The position numbers were made by a program, and so were the translations under genes. A stretch of DNA of 64,000 nucleotides from Methylotenera sp. RIFCSPLOWO2_02_FULL_45_14 (GTDB lineage: Bacteria; Pseudomonadota; Gammaproteobacteria; Burkholderiales; Methylophilaceae). The first letter of the stretch is position 1. Every line of letters begins with the position of its first letter. The stretch spans positions 166,167 to 230,166 of the forward strand of contig MHBU01000031.1 in the NCBI GenBank assembly GCA_001803395.1, in the 5' to 3' direction. Of this stretch, positions 46,345-53,681 are shown in pieces. A model generated the notes under the pieces. The model was not told the DNA's origin. It saw only the letters and a program-made list of their open reading frames with translations, and did not search any database.

Positions 46345-47611
46345 CCGTCGCGATTTTATAAAGTTAGCGGGTGTTGGTTTAGGTTTAGGCCTGGCGAATG
46401 CAAGTTTGCCAGCTTTTGCCAGAGCAATCAAACTGCCGATTGGTCGCGTGGTGATTATCGGTGGTGGTTACGCAGGCGCAACCGCTGCCAAGTATCTGCG
46501 GCTATGGAGCTTAGGCGCCATTGAAGTGATTGTGGTTGAAGCCAATAAACAATTTGTATCGTGCCCATTAAGCAATTTGGTATTGGGTGGCAGCAAAAGC
46601 ATCAATGACTTAACTTTTGGTTACGATGCGCTTAAGGCAAACCATGGCATTCAATGGGTGCAGGATACGGTGACTGCCATTGATAGCACGGCAAAAAAAG
46701 TCACGATGCTGCGTGGTGACTTGACCTACGATAGATTGATTGTCGCGCCTGGGGTTGATTTTATTTATGATGATTTACCTATGCTGGCAAGTGCTGAAGC
46801 ACAACAACAAATACCGCATGCTTGGAAAGCAGGCTGGCAAACGGTAAATTTGCGTAAGCAATTAGAAGCCATGCCAGATGGCGGCGTATTTGTGATGAAC
46901 GTACCCAAAGCACCCTACCGTTGTCCACCTGGACCTTATGAGCGCGCGTGCCAGGTGGCGAGTTACCTCAAAGTGCACAAGCCAAAAAGTAAAATTATTG
47001 TATTGGATGCCAATGCAGAAATTATTTCTAAAAAAGGCTTATTTACTAAAGCCTGGGCTAATTTGTACCCAGGCATTGTAGATTACCGTTCCGATAGTAT
47101 GATTACAGGTGTGGATGTTGCGACCAAAACGGTCACCACGGATTTTGATAAAATAAGCGCAGATGTGCTTAATATCATTCCGCCACAACGTGCGGGCAAA
47201 ATCGCGCAAATAGCGAACTTGACCGAAAAAGACTACCCGTGGTGCGAAGTTAATTTTTTAACGTATGAATCCAAACTGGCGCAAAATGTACACGTGCTGG
47301 GCGACAGTGTTGCAGCAGGTCTGCCAAAATCCGCACACATGGCCACCAACCAGGCTAAAGTGTGCGCTAACGCGATTGTGCAATTGATGGCAGGCTTAGC
47401 GCCAGACCCGGCACCCGTATTCGCTAATACTTGTTATAGTTTTGTCACTGATAAATCTGCCATGCATGTGGCCAATGTGTATCGCTATGATGAAGCTAAA
47501 AAAATCATGATATCTGCTGAAGGTGGAGGTGTGTCGTTAGCCCCTTCTGACAAAGAAGGCGACTATGCGGCAAGTTGGGCACAAAACATTTGGACCGATG
47601 TGTTGACTTGA
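46334..47611 (+). CDS. fccB: Flavocytochrome c sulfide dehydrogenase, flavoprotein subunit
   Basis: The 425-residue protein has a Tat signal (NRRDFIKLAGVGLGLGLANA) and an FAD motif RVVIIGGGYAGATAAKYLR. VSCPLSNLVLGG carries the Cys that covalently holds flavin in characterised FCSDs. APYRCPPGPYERA and ANTCYSF carry the two cysteines of the redox-active disulfide. It oxidises sulfide to sulfur or polysulfide. No sox, sqr or dsr genes are in the window, so the source of sulfide is unclear. Confidence 0.88.
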   Translation: MQTNRRDFIKLAGVGLGLGLANASLPAFARAIKLPIGRVVIIGGGYAGATAAKYLRLWSLGAIEVIVVEANKQFVSCPLSNLVLGGSKSINDLTFGYDALKANHGIQWVQDTVTAIDSTAKKVTMLRGDLTYDRLIVAPGVDFIYDDLPMLASAEAQQQIPHAWKAGWQTVNLRKQLEAMPDGGVFVMNVPKAPYRCPPGPYERACQVASYLKVHKPKSKIIVLDANAEIISKKGLFTKAWANLYPGIVDYRSDSMITGVDVATKTVTTDFDKISADVLNIIPPQRAGKIAQIANLTEKDYPWCEVNFLTYESKLAQNVHVLGDSVAAGLPKSAHMATNQAKVCANAIVQLMAGLAPDPAPVFANTCYSFVTDKSAMHVANVYRYDEAKKIMISAEGGGVSLAPSDKEGDYAASWAQNIWTDVLT

Positions 47612-47649
47612 TTCTTAAATATACCCTTACGCTAGCACGACTCAAAAAA

Positions 47650-48855
47650 ATGCCTGATTATTTAACACAAAATATTCTCAAGCTAGTGACTTTGGCATTT
47701 TTGTTGGTTACGCCGTTAGCCATTGCCAGCCCTGATCTAACGCAGATCAAACTCCCCGCTGGTTTTAAAATTGAGATTTTTGCTGGCGTTGCTACTAAAA
47801 ATAGCGCGGCATTGCGCGGGGTTAGATTTATCGCGTTTGACGCAAAAGGCAATCTTTATGTTTCTGTAACAAAAGCGAATAAAGTGCTGATGCTGCCCGA
47901 TGCCGATCAAGACGGCATTGCCGATGAAGTAATCACCGTGGCAGAAAACTTAAATGCCCCACAAGGGTTAGCCTTTGTGGGAGATGATCTTTTAGTGGCT
48001 AATCAAAATGGCGTGGTCAAGCTTAAACAGGAAAACGGACAATGGTCAGCGCCGCAGCCATTGATAACAAACCTACCGGCTGGCGGGCATACCCTTAAAA
48101 ATATAAAGTTGGGTGCCGATGGTTTTTTATATATCAATGTAGGTTCAAGTTGCAATGTGTGCCTTGAAAATGACCCGTTGCGCGCAACGATATTACGCTA
48201 TACCGCAGCAGGCCAGCCAGCAGGTGCGCTAGTTACGTTAGGCCGTCACCAGCAATCAGCTGTTTGGGCGCGTGGTTTGCGTAATTCGCAAGGTTTTGCA
48301 TGGCACCCCGTAACAAAACAAATGTTTGCCACCAACAATGGGGCTGATAATCGCTCTGCTATTAAGAATGGCGCTGTGAATGACGAATTGCCGCCAGAAC
48401 ATTTAAATAAAATTGAAGCGGGTAAACATTACGGCTGGCCACATTGCTGGGCAGACCCCAGTAATCTGAATGCACAGGTGGAAGATCCAAATTTTAGAGC
48501 AGAGCCCAATTTTTGTAGCACCACACAGCCGCCTGCGATTACTTTTACCTCACATACCACGCCGATAGGCATCACTTTTTTAGATAAAACCAATTGGCCC
48601 GCTGAATATAAATCAGATGCCATTGTGGCAATGCATGGCTCTTGGAATCGTAAACAACCCGCAGGTTACCAGCTGGTTCGTGTAAAATTCAAACATCATC
48701 AAGCGCACGTGGCTGAAGATTTTGCAACAGGCTGGTTACAAAATAATCGGGCTTGGGGCAGACCCGTTGATGTAGCCGTTGGCGCAGATGGTGCGCTGTA
48801 TGTCACTGATGATAAACTAGATGCAATTTACCGCATTAGCTACCAAGGTAAGTAA
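47650..48855 (+). CDS. PQQ-type soluble aldose/sorbosone dehydrogenase-like beta-propeller
   Basis: The 401-residue protein has a signal peptide (ILKLVTLAFLLVTPLAIA) and a six-bladed propeller of the GSDH/sorbosone-dehydrogenase family: IKLPAGFKIEIFAGVA, APQGLAFVGDDLLVANQNGV, VGSSCNVCLENDPLRA, ARGLRNSQGFAWHP and AMHGSWNRKQPAGYQLVRV. Relatives oxidise sugars or aldehydes with bound PQQ, but not every member binds it. There is no CxxCH heme motif. The start at 47650 gives the signal peptide; an upstream ATG overlaps fccB. No clear ribosome site, so coupling to fccB is possible. Confidence 0.8.
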   Translation: MPDYLTQNILKLVTLAFLLVTPLAIASPDLTQIKLPAGFKIEIFAGVATKNSAALRGVRFIAFDAKGNLYVSVTKANKVLMLPDADQDGIADEVITVAENLNAPQGLAFVGDDLLVANQNGVVKLKQENGQWSAPQPLITNLPAGGHTLKNIKLGADGFLYINVGSSCNVCLENDPLRATILRYTAAGQPAGALVTLGRHQQSAVWARGLRNSQGFAWHPVTKQMFATNNGADNRSAIKNGAVNDELPPEHLNKIEAGKHYGWPHCWADPSNLNAQVEDPNFRAEPNFCSTTQPPAITFTSHTTPIGITFLDKTNWPAEYKSDAIVAMHGSWNRKQPAGYQLVRVKFKHHQAHVAEDFATGWLQNNRAWGRPVDVAVGADGALYVTDDKLDAIYRISYQGK

Positions 48856-48867
48856 GGAGTAAATAAT

Positions 48868-49464
48868 ATGAAAAAATACATCCCCCACATTTTGTTGGCA
48901 TTAATATTACTGTTGAATTTAAATGCAGAGGCCGATGAAGCCAGCGGCGCCAATAGCACTCCCAATATGCTGGTCTATATTCAGCCCGTGGAATATACCA
49001 ACCCCATCAAGTTATGGCATTACTACCGCGATTACTGGTTTTACCAAGGCCCGGTGGTAGAGCATTTAGCCATGCCTAAATTAACCCAACTATATGGTGC
49101 GGTGAGCCTGTGTGAAAGCAATCAATCCGCCAATACTTTGGTTTGGTTGCAACCTAGAATGTTTTATAACCCACAGGTACAAGTATTTTATGGCAAGGTA
49201 ACAGCCAATGTTTACACAGGGGTCGGTAAGCTTGTAGGTACTTATGTGGGGGAATCTAAGCAACATGGTTTTTTAGATATAAAACCAGATTATTGGATAG
49301 AAAAAGCCTACGCGCTGGCTATTGATGAAATGATAGGTAAAATGCAAGCTGACAACACTTTGCAAGCTTTAATCAATACGCCGCAAGCAAATAGTGCAAA
49401 TGCAGCCCCTTGCAGCATGGTAACTTTGCTGCCAACACCAAAAATCAGAGCCATGTCTTTCTAG
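48868..49464 (+). CDS. Unrecognised secreted protein
   Basis: This 198-residue protein could not be assigned. It has a signal peptide (YIPHILLALILLLNLNAEA) and a mature part rich in aromatic residues (IQPVEYTNPIKLWHYYRDYW, QPRMFYNPQVQVFYGKV). Two cysteines (SLCESN; APCSMV) lie far apart and could pair. It lies 12 bp after the propeller gene and 46 bp before the lipoprotein gene on the same strand. It is probably periplasmic. Co-location with fccAB suggests a shared process, nothing more. Confidence 0.75.
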   Translation: MKKYIPHILLALILLLNLNAEADEASGANSTPNMLVYIQPVEYTNPIKLWHYYRDYWFYQGPVVEHLAMPKLTQLYGAVSLCESNQSANTLVWLQPRMFYNPQVQVFYGKVTANVYTGVGKLVGTYVGESKQHGFLDIKPDYWIEKAYALAIDEMIGKMQADNTLQALINTPQANSANAAPCSMVTLLPTPKIRAMSF

Positions 49465-49510
49465 GAAAACTTTTAGAAAAGACTTTTCAGGAAAGAATTT
49501 AGGAGCAATC

Positions 49511-50389
49511 ATGCCACATACAAAAATAACATTAGCATCAATTTTCGTACTCAGTGCCTTAATCCTTGGTTGCCAGAGCATCTCAAAACCTATTGAATAC
49601 ACATCACAAAAAATTACCGGGTTAAAAACGCCGGAATCTGTCGTACAAGCCAAAGATGGCCGTATTTTTGTATCAGAAATCAACGGCTTTGGTAAAGATG
49701 GTGATGGTCAAATTACGGTGATTGACGCATTAGGTAAAGCCTCCATTTTTGCGAGCGGATTAGATGACCCCAAAGGGCTGGCAATGATTGGTCAAGATTT
49801 ATACGTAGCGGATAAAACAAAAATCTTAAAAATTACGCCAACTGGCAAAGTGAGCGTATTTGTTGCGGCAGAAAGCTTTCCAGTTACGCCATTATTTTTA
49901 AATGATTTAGAAGCTGACCCGCAAGGCAACTTATATGTGAGTGATAGTGGCGACCTGTTTAAAACAGGTAAAGGTGGCGCCGTTTATAAAATCAACCCAC
50001 AGGGCAGCGTACAGCTGCTCATTAACGACACACAAGACGCGCGTATTAAAGCCCCTAATGGCTTATTAGCAGATGACACCGGCAATGTATTGATCATTGT
50101 AGATTTTGCCTCTGGCATACTTTACAGCTTAAATACACGCACACAGGCTTTAACTGATATTAGTGAAGGTTTTGGCGGTGGTGATGGTGTAGTGCATCAT
50201 TCTAATGGCACCATGTACGTGAGCGATTGGAACAACGGTAAAGTGTTTAGCATCAATACCAAAGGTGATGTTGAACTGCTAAAAAGCGGCTATCAAGCAG
50301 CGGCAGATATTGCCATTACCAAAGATGAAAAATACATCATGGTGCCGGATATGAAAGCGGGCGAGCTGGATTTTATTTCGCTGCAATAA
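49511..50389 (+). CDS. Beta-propeller lipoprotein (SMP-30/NHL-like)
   Basis: The 292-residue protein has a lipoprotein signal (ASIFVLSALILGC, lipobox LGC). The mature part is a six-bladed propeller: TPESVVQAKDGRIFVSEING, DDPKGLAMIGQDLYVADKTK, FLNDLEADPQGNLYVSDSGD and APNGLLADDTGNVLIIVDFA. SMP-30/gluconolactonase relatives hydrolyse lactones. A propeller dehydrogenase encoded two genes earlier could make a lactone that this one opens, but that is inference. The start follows AGGAGCAATC. Confidence 0.82.
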   Translation: MPHTKITLASIFVLSALILGCQSISKPIEYTSQKITGLKTPESVVQAKDGRIFVSEINGFGKDGDGQITVIDALGKASIFASGLDDPKGLAMIGQDLYVADKTKILKITPTGKVSVFVAAESFPVTPLFLNDLEADPQGNLYVSDSGDLFKTGKGGAVYKINPQGSVQLLINDTQDARIKAPNGLLADDTGNVLIIVDFASGILYSLNTRTQALTDISEGFGGGDGVVHHSNGTMYVSDWNNGKVFSINTKGDVELLKSGYQAAADIAITKDEKYIMVPDMKAGELDFISLQ

Positions 50390-50398
50390 CAAAACTCA

Positions 50399-51190
50399 GT
50401 GAACGAATTAAGACAAAGCGCCTTGCACTGGCTGGCTGAGTGTAGCGTTAGCAACAAAACCGCAGGTGTTGCCGCGCTTAATCAGGCTTGGCTGGCAGGT
50501 CAAGTATGTCTTGATGTAAATACAGGAATTGCCGCAAACTTGGCGATTCCTGGTCATCCTGCTAAGCCAGAGTTAGTGTCGCCGCTAACCGTCAAAAAAC
50601 GCTCCATGCGCACCATTGAAGGCCGCGCGGCTTTAATCCACGCGCTGGCACATATTGAATTTAACGCCATTAACCTCGCTTTAGATGCTATTTGGCGTTT
50701 TGCCAATATGCCGCAGGACTACTATGCCGATTGGCTCAAAGTAGCGGCTGAAGAAGCTTATCATTTCAATTTGCTCAATAACCATTTGCAAACTATAGGT
50801 TACACCTATGGCGACTTTTCCGGCCATAACAGCCTGTGGGAGATGGCACAAAGAACGCAAGCGGACGTGCTAGCCAGGATAGCATTGGTGCCGCGCACCA
50901 TGGAAGCACGCGGTCTAGATGCCAGCCCACTGTTGCGCAATAAATTTGCGCAGATAGGCGATACGCAAGCCGCTGAAATTTTAGACATTATTTTACGTGA
51001 TGAAATTGGCCATGTGGCTATTGGCAACCGCTGGTTTAATTGGCTGTGTGAACAACGCGGGCTGGATTCGATAGCAGCTTATGATGGCTTAGCTAAACAG
51101 TATAGTGCACCTAAATTGCGTAAACCATTTAACCTGGAAGCCAGGCGCAAAGCCGGGTTTAGCGAGGCAGAATTGGCGTTGTTGGATTGA
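50399..51190 (+). CDS. DUF455 ferritin-like protein
   Basis: The 263-residue cytoplasmic protein has the di-iron carboxylate pattern of the ferritin-like DUF455 family: IEGRAALIHALAHIEFNAI, then VAAEEAYHFNLLNNHL and DEIGHVAIGNRWF. These supply the Glu, ExxH and DExxH ligands. Relatives are likened to the tRNA hydroxylase MiaE, but the reaction is not established. The start is GTG at 50399, nine bases after the lipoprotein stop. It is last gene before the REP/RAYT region. Confidence 0.88.
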   Translation: MNELRQSALHWLAECSVSNKTAGVAALNQAWLAGQVCLDVNTGIAANLAIPGHPAKPELVSPLTVKKRSMRTIEGRAALIHALAHIEFNAINLALDAIWRFANMPQDYYADWLKVAAEEAYHFNLLNNHLQTIGYTYGDFSGHNSLWEMAQRTQADVLARIALVPRTMEARGLDASPLLRNKFAQIGDTQAAEILDIILRDEIGHVAIGNRWFNWLCEQRGLDSIAAYDGLAKQYSAPKLRKPFNLEARRKAGFSEAELALLD

Positions 51191-51194
51191 GCAA

Positions 51195-51252
51195 GTAGCC
51201 TCGATGCAACGCAGCAAGTAGCCTCGATTTCGTTGCACTACATCGAGGCTAC
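51195..51252. repeat. REP copies upstream of RAYT
   Basis: A partial REP (GTAGCCTCGATGCAACGCAG, 51195-51214) is followed by a symmetrical element at 51218-51252 with perfect 11-bp arms GTAGCCTCGAT/ATCGAGGCTAC. It ends 16 bp before the RAYT gene, where family members usually flank their transposase. Confidence 0.88.
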
Positions 51253-51268
51253 GGTTAGACTTTGATAC

Positions 51269-51796
51269 ATGGTGCAATATAGACGCAATTTAGTAGCAGG
51301 CGGAACGTATTTTTTCACGGTGACGTTGATTGATCGCGATTCTGGTATTTTAACGCGATACATTGATGCGTTGCGAACATCAGTTGAGTGGGTAAAGCAA
51401 ACGCAGCTCTTTGAAATTGTTGCTTGGGTGGTGTTGCCAGATCACCTGCATGCAGTATGGACAATGCCAACAGGTGATTGTGATTATTCTAACCGATGGC
51501 GGATCATTAAATCACATTTTGTACGTAGCCTTAAGCGCCAAGGCGTATCAATCAGCATGCGTACTGATGCCTCAGCACTTTTATGGCAACGTCGATTTTG
51601 GGAGCATACCATTAAAGATGAGGATAATTTACGTCGTTGTGTTGATTATTGTTATATCAATTCCGTAAAACATGGTTTGGTAAAAGCAGTAGTAGATTGG
51701 CCATATTCCAGTTTTCATCGGGATGTTAAGCGTGGCATTTACCCAAGTGATTGGGCAGGGACAGTGCAAAATGAAGGCGGTTTTGGTGAGCCGTGA
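51269..51796 (+). CDS. REP-associated tyrosine transposase (RAYT, Y1 family)
   Basis: The 175-residue protein has the Y1/HUH pattern: YFFTVTLIDR, the metal-binding LPDHLHAVWTMP, the catalytic-Tyr helix DNLRRCVDYCYINSVKHGLV and the ending DWPYSSFHRDVKRGIYPSDW. This is the TnpA_REP group, domesticated single-strand transposases that act on REP hairpins. REP elements lie on both sides (51195-51252; 51828-51986) and in mirrored copies at 12070 and 53520. Full length and apparently intact. Confidence 0.92.
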   Translation: MVQYRRNLVAGGTYFFTVTLIDRDSGILTRYIDALRTSVEWVKQTQLFEIVAWVVLPDHLHAVWTMPTGDCDYSNRWRIIKSHFVRSLKRQGVSISMRTDASALLWQRRFWEHTIKDEDNLRRCVDYCYINSVKHGLVKAVVDWPYSSFHRDVKRGIYPSDWAGTVQNEGGFGEP

Positions 51797-51827
51797 AAAT
51801 ACATTTCGAGTCGCCTTTTGCTGTTTT

Positions 51828-51986
51828 GTAGCCTCGATGCAACGCAGTGAAATCGAGGGGCAATGTAGCAGATGTAAAAAAACCCACCGGAAGATGGGGT
51901 TTAGTTTTTGTAGCCGTGATGAAGCGAAGCGAGAATCAAGGGGAAGGTGACAATTCCCTCGATTTCACTGCGTTGCGTCGAGGCTA
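51828..51986. repeat. REP cluster downstream of RAYT
   Basis: Three REPs: 51828-51857 (plus, GTAGCCTCGATGCAACGCAG...), 51910-51942 (plus, diverged: GTAGCCGTGATGAAGCG...) and 51956-51986 (minus, ending GTCGAGGCTAC). The last ends 14 bp before the 3' end of the pilin gene. Confidence 0.85.
51876..51909 (+). terminator. Terminator-like hairpin within the REP cluster
   Basis: An A run and AAACCC...GGGGTTT flank a short loop, followed by TAGTTTTT. It is suitable for ending the RAYT transcript. Confidence 0.5.
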
Positions 51987-52000
51987 CGCTCGCTATTATA

Positions 52001-52414
52001 TTAAGTGCAGCTCTTAGGTAAGTATTTTGCAGCAAGCGAGCTAGCGCACGCCCATGTAACTGAGGCTGCGTTCAAGGTCGGCGTAAATGTTACGGTTTCA
52101 CTTGCTACTGCTGCGTTTGCAGTTGTGGCCATCGTTGCGATAATTACGCCATCAGCATCAACTGAAGTAACGCTCGCATATTTGCCAGTCGGATAGCTTG
52201 GTATCGTTGTAACTCCAGCCGTGCAAGTTCCAGCATCTATACACTGTTCAGCAACACCAACTTTCACGCCATCAACCATAACAAATGCTTCGGACACTTG
52301 CGCACGTGCAATATAATCTTGATATGCTGGAATAGCAATCGCTGCCAAAATACCAATAATCGCCACCACAATCATCAACTCAATCAAGGTAAAACCTTTT
52401 TGTACTTGTTTCAT
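52001..52414 (-). CDS. pilA: Type IV pilin major subunit
   Basis: The 137-residue prepilin has a short leader MKQVQKG cut before [20 protein letters not shown], with Glu5 present. The variable C-terminal domain has two Cys pairs ([25 protein letters not shown]). It polymerises into type IV pili for twitching or DNA uptake. AAAGGAAATTAAA precedes the ATG, and a sigma-54 promoter lies about 90 bp upstream, as for PilSR-controlled pilins. REP elements abut its 3' end. No other pilus genes are nearby. Confidence 0.93.
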   Translation of the reverse strand: MKQVQKGFTLIELMIVVAIIGILAAIAIPAYQDYIARAQVSEAFVMVDGVKVGVAEQCIDAGTCTAGVTTIPSYPTGKYASVTSVDADGVIIATMATTANAAVASETVTFTPTLNAASVTWACASSLAAKYLPKSCT

Positions 52415-52501
52415 TTTAATTTCCTTTGCGTAAAAAAATTTAAGTTACCGTACACATGCAAGCTCTTAACGTTGATAAGCTGCCGTGCTTGAAATGATAT
52501 A

Positions 52502-52517
52502 TGCAATAGGTATGCCA
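52502..52517 (-). promoter_or_regulatory. Sigma-54 promoter of the pilin gene
   Basis: On the minus strand TGGCAT-ACCTA-TTGCA matches TGGCAC-N5-TTGCW with one mismatch. The start would be near 52492, giving a leader of about 78 nt. Confidence 0.7.
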
Positions 52518-52530
52518 ACATTTTTAATGT

Positions 52531-52556
52531 AAAAAGCGGGGTTGCCCCCGCTTTTT
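52531..52556 (-). terminator. Terminator after the MxaD-like gene
   Basis: AAAAAGCGGGG / CCCCGCTTTTT (loop TTGC region) is a strong symmetrical hairpin, 130 bp past the gene's stop and just upstream of the pilin promoter. It insulates pilA. Confidence 0.8.
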
Positions 52557-52687
52557 AAATACATCACTGACAAAATTTGTCACTTTATGTGCAATTTAAG
52601 TCACTTTTAATTTTGAACTAACGTAAGGTTGTTACCAAAATTTCCACCAAGGTTTTTTGTTAGATAATGCGCCAGCTTCCTGGCCCG

Positions 52688-53224
52688 TTACTTTGACGAT
52701 TCGGCTGCCTTTTTTAGGCCTGCTAAACCGGCATCAAAAATGCCGTTAATGGCGTTTAATGCGGTTTCATCATCCTGACCTGCTGGAATTGGCGGGTTAA
52801 GCTTGTATAAGCGGTAAAAACGACCCACCCATTGCACGTTAGTTTCACCAGGGTTTGCACCTTTAGTGACTAACATGAACGCATTGTAATCGGTGAGTGG
52901 TAGTGGGCTGGTGATGATTTCGTAACGGATTTTCATGTCGGCATCATCAACACTACGTAGTTTTTCAACGATGGCGCCACCATCTTTGAGCGTTAAAGTT
53001 CTGAAAGTATCATCGCCTTTTTTCTCTAGTTTGGTGCTGGCAATGGCTGGGTGCCATTTTTGCATGTTGCCGAAATCTTTAACCAAAGCCCATACTTTTG
53101 CCGGGTCTGCTTTAATGGTGACAGATTTATCTACTTTGAGCGGTGATGGGCCGTGTGCGGCTGCCGTAAAAGAAACCAAACTTGCGCTTAAGCCAAGTGC
53201 GATTAACGCGAGGATTTTTTTCAT
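52688..53224 (-). CDS. MxaD-like periplasmic SRPBCC protein
   Basis: The 178-residue protein has a signal peptide (ILALIALGLSASLVSFTAAA, then HGPSP) and one SRPBCC fold: VDKSVTIKADPAKVWALVKD, FGNMQKWHPAIASTKLEK and VQWVGRFYRLYK. It resembles MxaD, a periplasmic protein linked to methanol dehydrogenase in methylotrophs; other polyketide-cyclase-like roles are possible. No methanol dehydrogenase genes are in the window. It is a lone gene, followed by a strong terminator. Confidence 0.75.
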   Translation of the reverse strand: MKKILALIALGLSASLVSFTAAAHGPSPLKVDKSVTIKADPAKVWALVKDFGNMQKWHPAIASTKLEKKGDDTFRTLTLKDGGAIVEKLRSVDDADMKIRYEIITSPLPLTDYNAFMLVTKGANPGETNVQWVGRFYRLYKLNPPIPAGQDDETALNAINGIFDAGLAGLKKAAESSK

Positions 53225-53449
53225 TCATTTTTCTCCAAAATTCTTTATTGATGGGTGAAATTATTCAAAAACAACCATGCATTATAAATGAAATTACATT
53301 TGATTGAATGCATTGGCGATTGTATTTGTGTTAACGATGTAGTTGGGGCTTGGTTGACAGGGGTGAGTGGGGTTGCGTTGATGTTTTTCCTTTGACGGGT
53401 GGTTCATGGGTTTGTTGCATGGCTCAAGGAGCGGTGGTGGTGGGTTGTT
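53225..53449. other. Gap upstream of the MxaD-like gene
   Basis: This would hold the promoter of the MxaD-like gene. No gene was seen. Beyond it, to 53681, the gap is filled by three repeat elements listed separately. Confidence 0.5.
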
Positions 53450-53516
53450 GCCCTTCGACAGGCTCAGGGAACGGGGTTAAAGTAGTCTCAATTACACTCA
53501 CTCCATTCCCTGAGCC
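53450..53516. repeat. Truncated 'CCCTTCGACAGGCTCAGGG' inverted repeat
   Basis: The left arm GCCCTTCGACAGGCTCAGGG is complete, while the right arm stops after TCCCTGAGCC; the expected TGTCGAAGGGC is missing. A REP pair starts four bases later. A complete family member is at 20759-20828. Confidence 0.75.
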
Positions 53517-53519
53517 AGC

Positions 53520-53599
53520 GTAGCCTCGATGAAGTGAAACGTAATCGAGGTTTAACCATTAAAAAATCCCTCGATTGCACTTTGTTTCATCAAGGCTAC
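53520..53599. repeat. REP pair, mirrored copy of 12070-12149
   Basis: The plus REP (53520-53550) and the minus REP (53568-53599) correspond almost base for base to the reverse complement of the 12070-12149 unit, including the spacer. Confidence 0.88.
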
Positions 53600-53623
53600 A
53601 AAGAAGTGAATTGAGCCACTCTT

Positions 53624-53678
53624 GTAGGAGTGACGCCTCGTCGCGATTGCACTACTTCGCGGCGGGTCGCCGCTCCTA
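53624..53678. repeat. 'GTAGGAGTGAC...CGTCGCGA' inverted repeat, copy 1
   Basis: GTAGGAGTGACGCCTCGTCG (from 53624) pairs imperfectly with CGGCGGGTCGCCGCTCCTA (to 53678). Copy 2 is at 55286-55344. It ends at the 3' end of the YVTN gene and could terminate it. Confidence 0.8.
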
Positions 53679-53681
53679 AAT

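Noticed and set aside
51723-51950. 75-codon ORF running from the RAYT 3' end into REP elements
   Set aside because: It is made of RAYT shadow frame and REP repeat translation.
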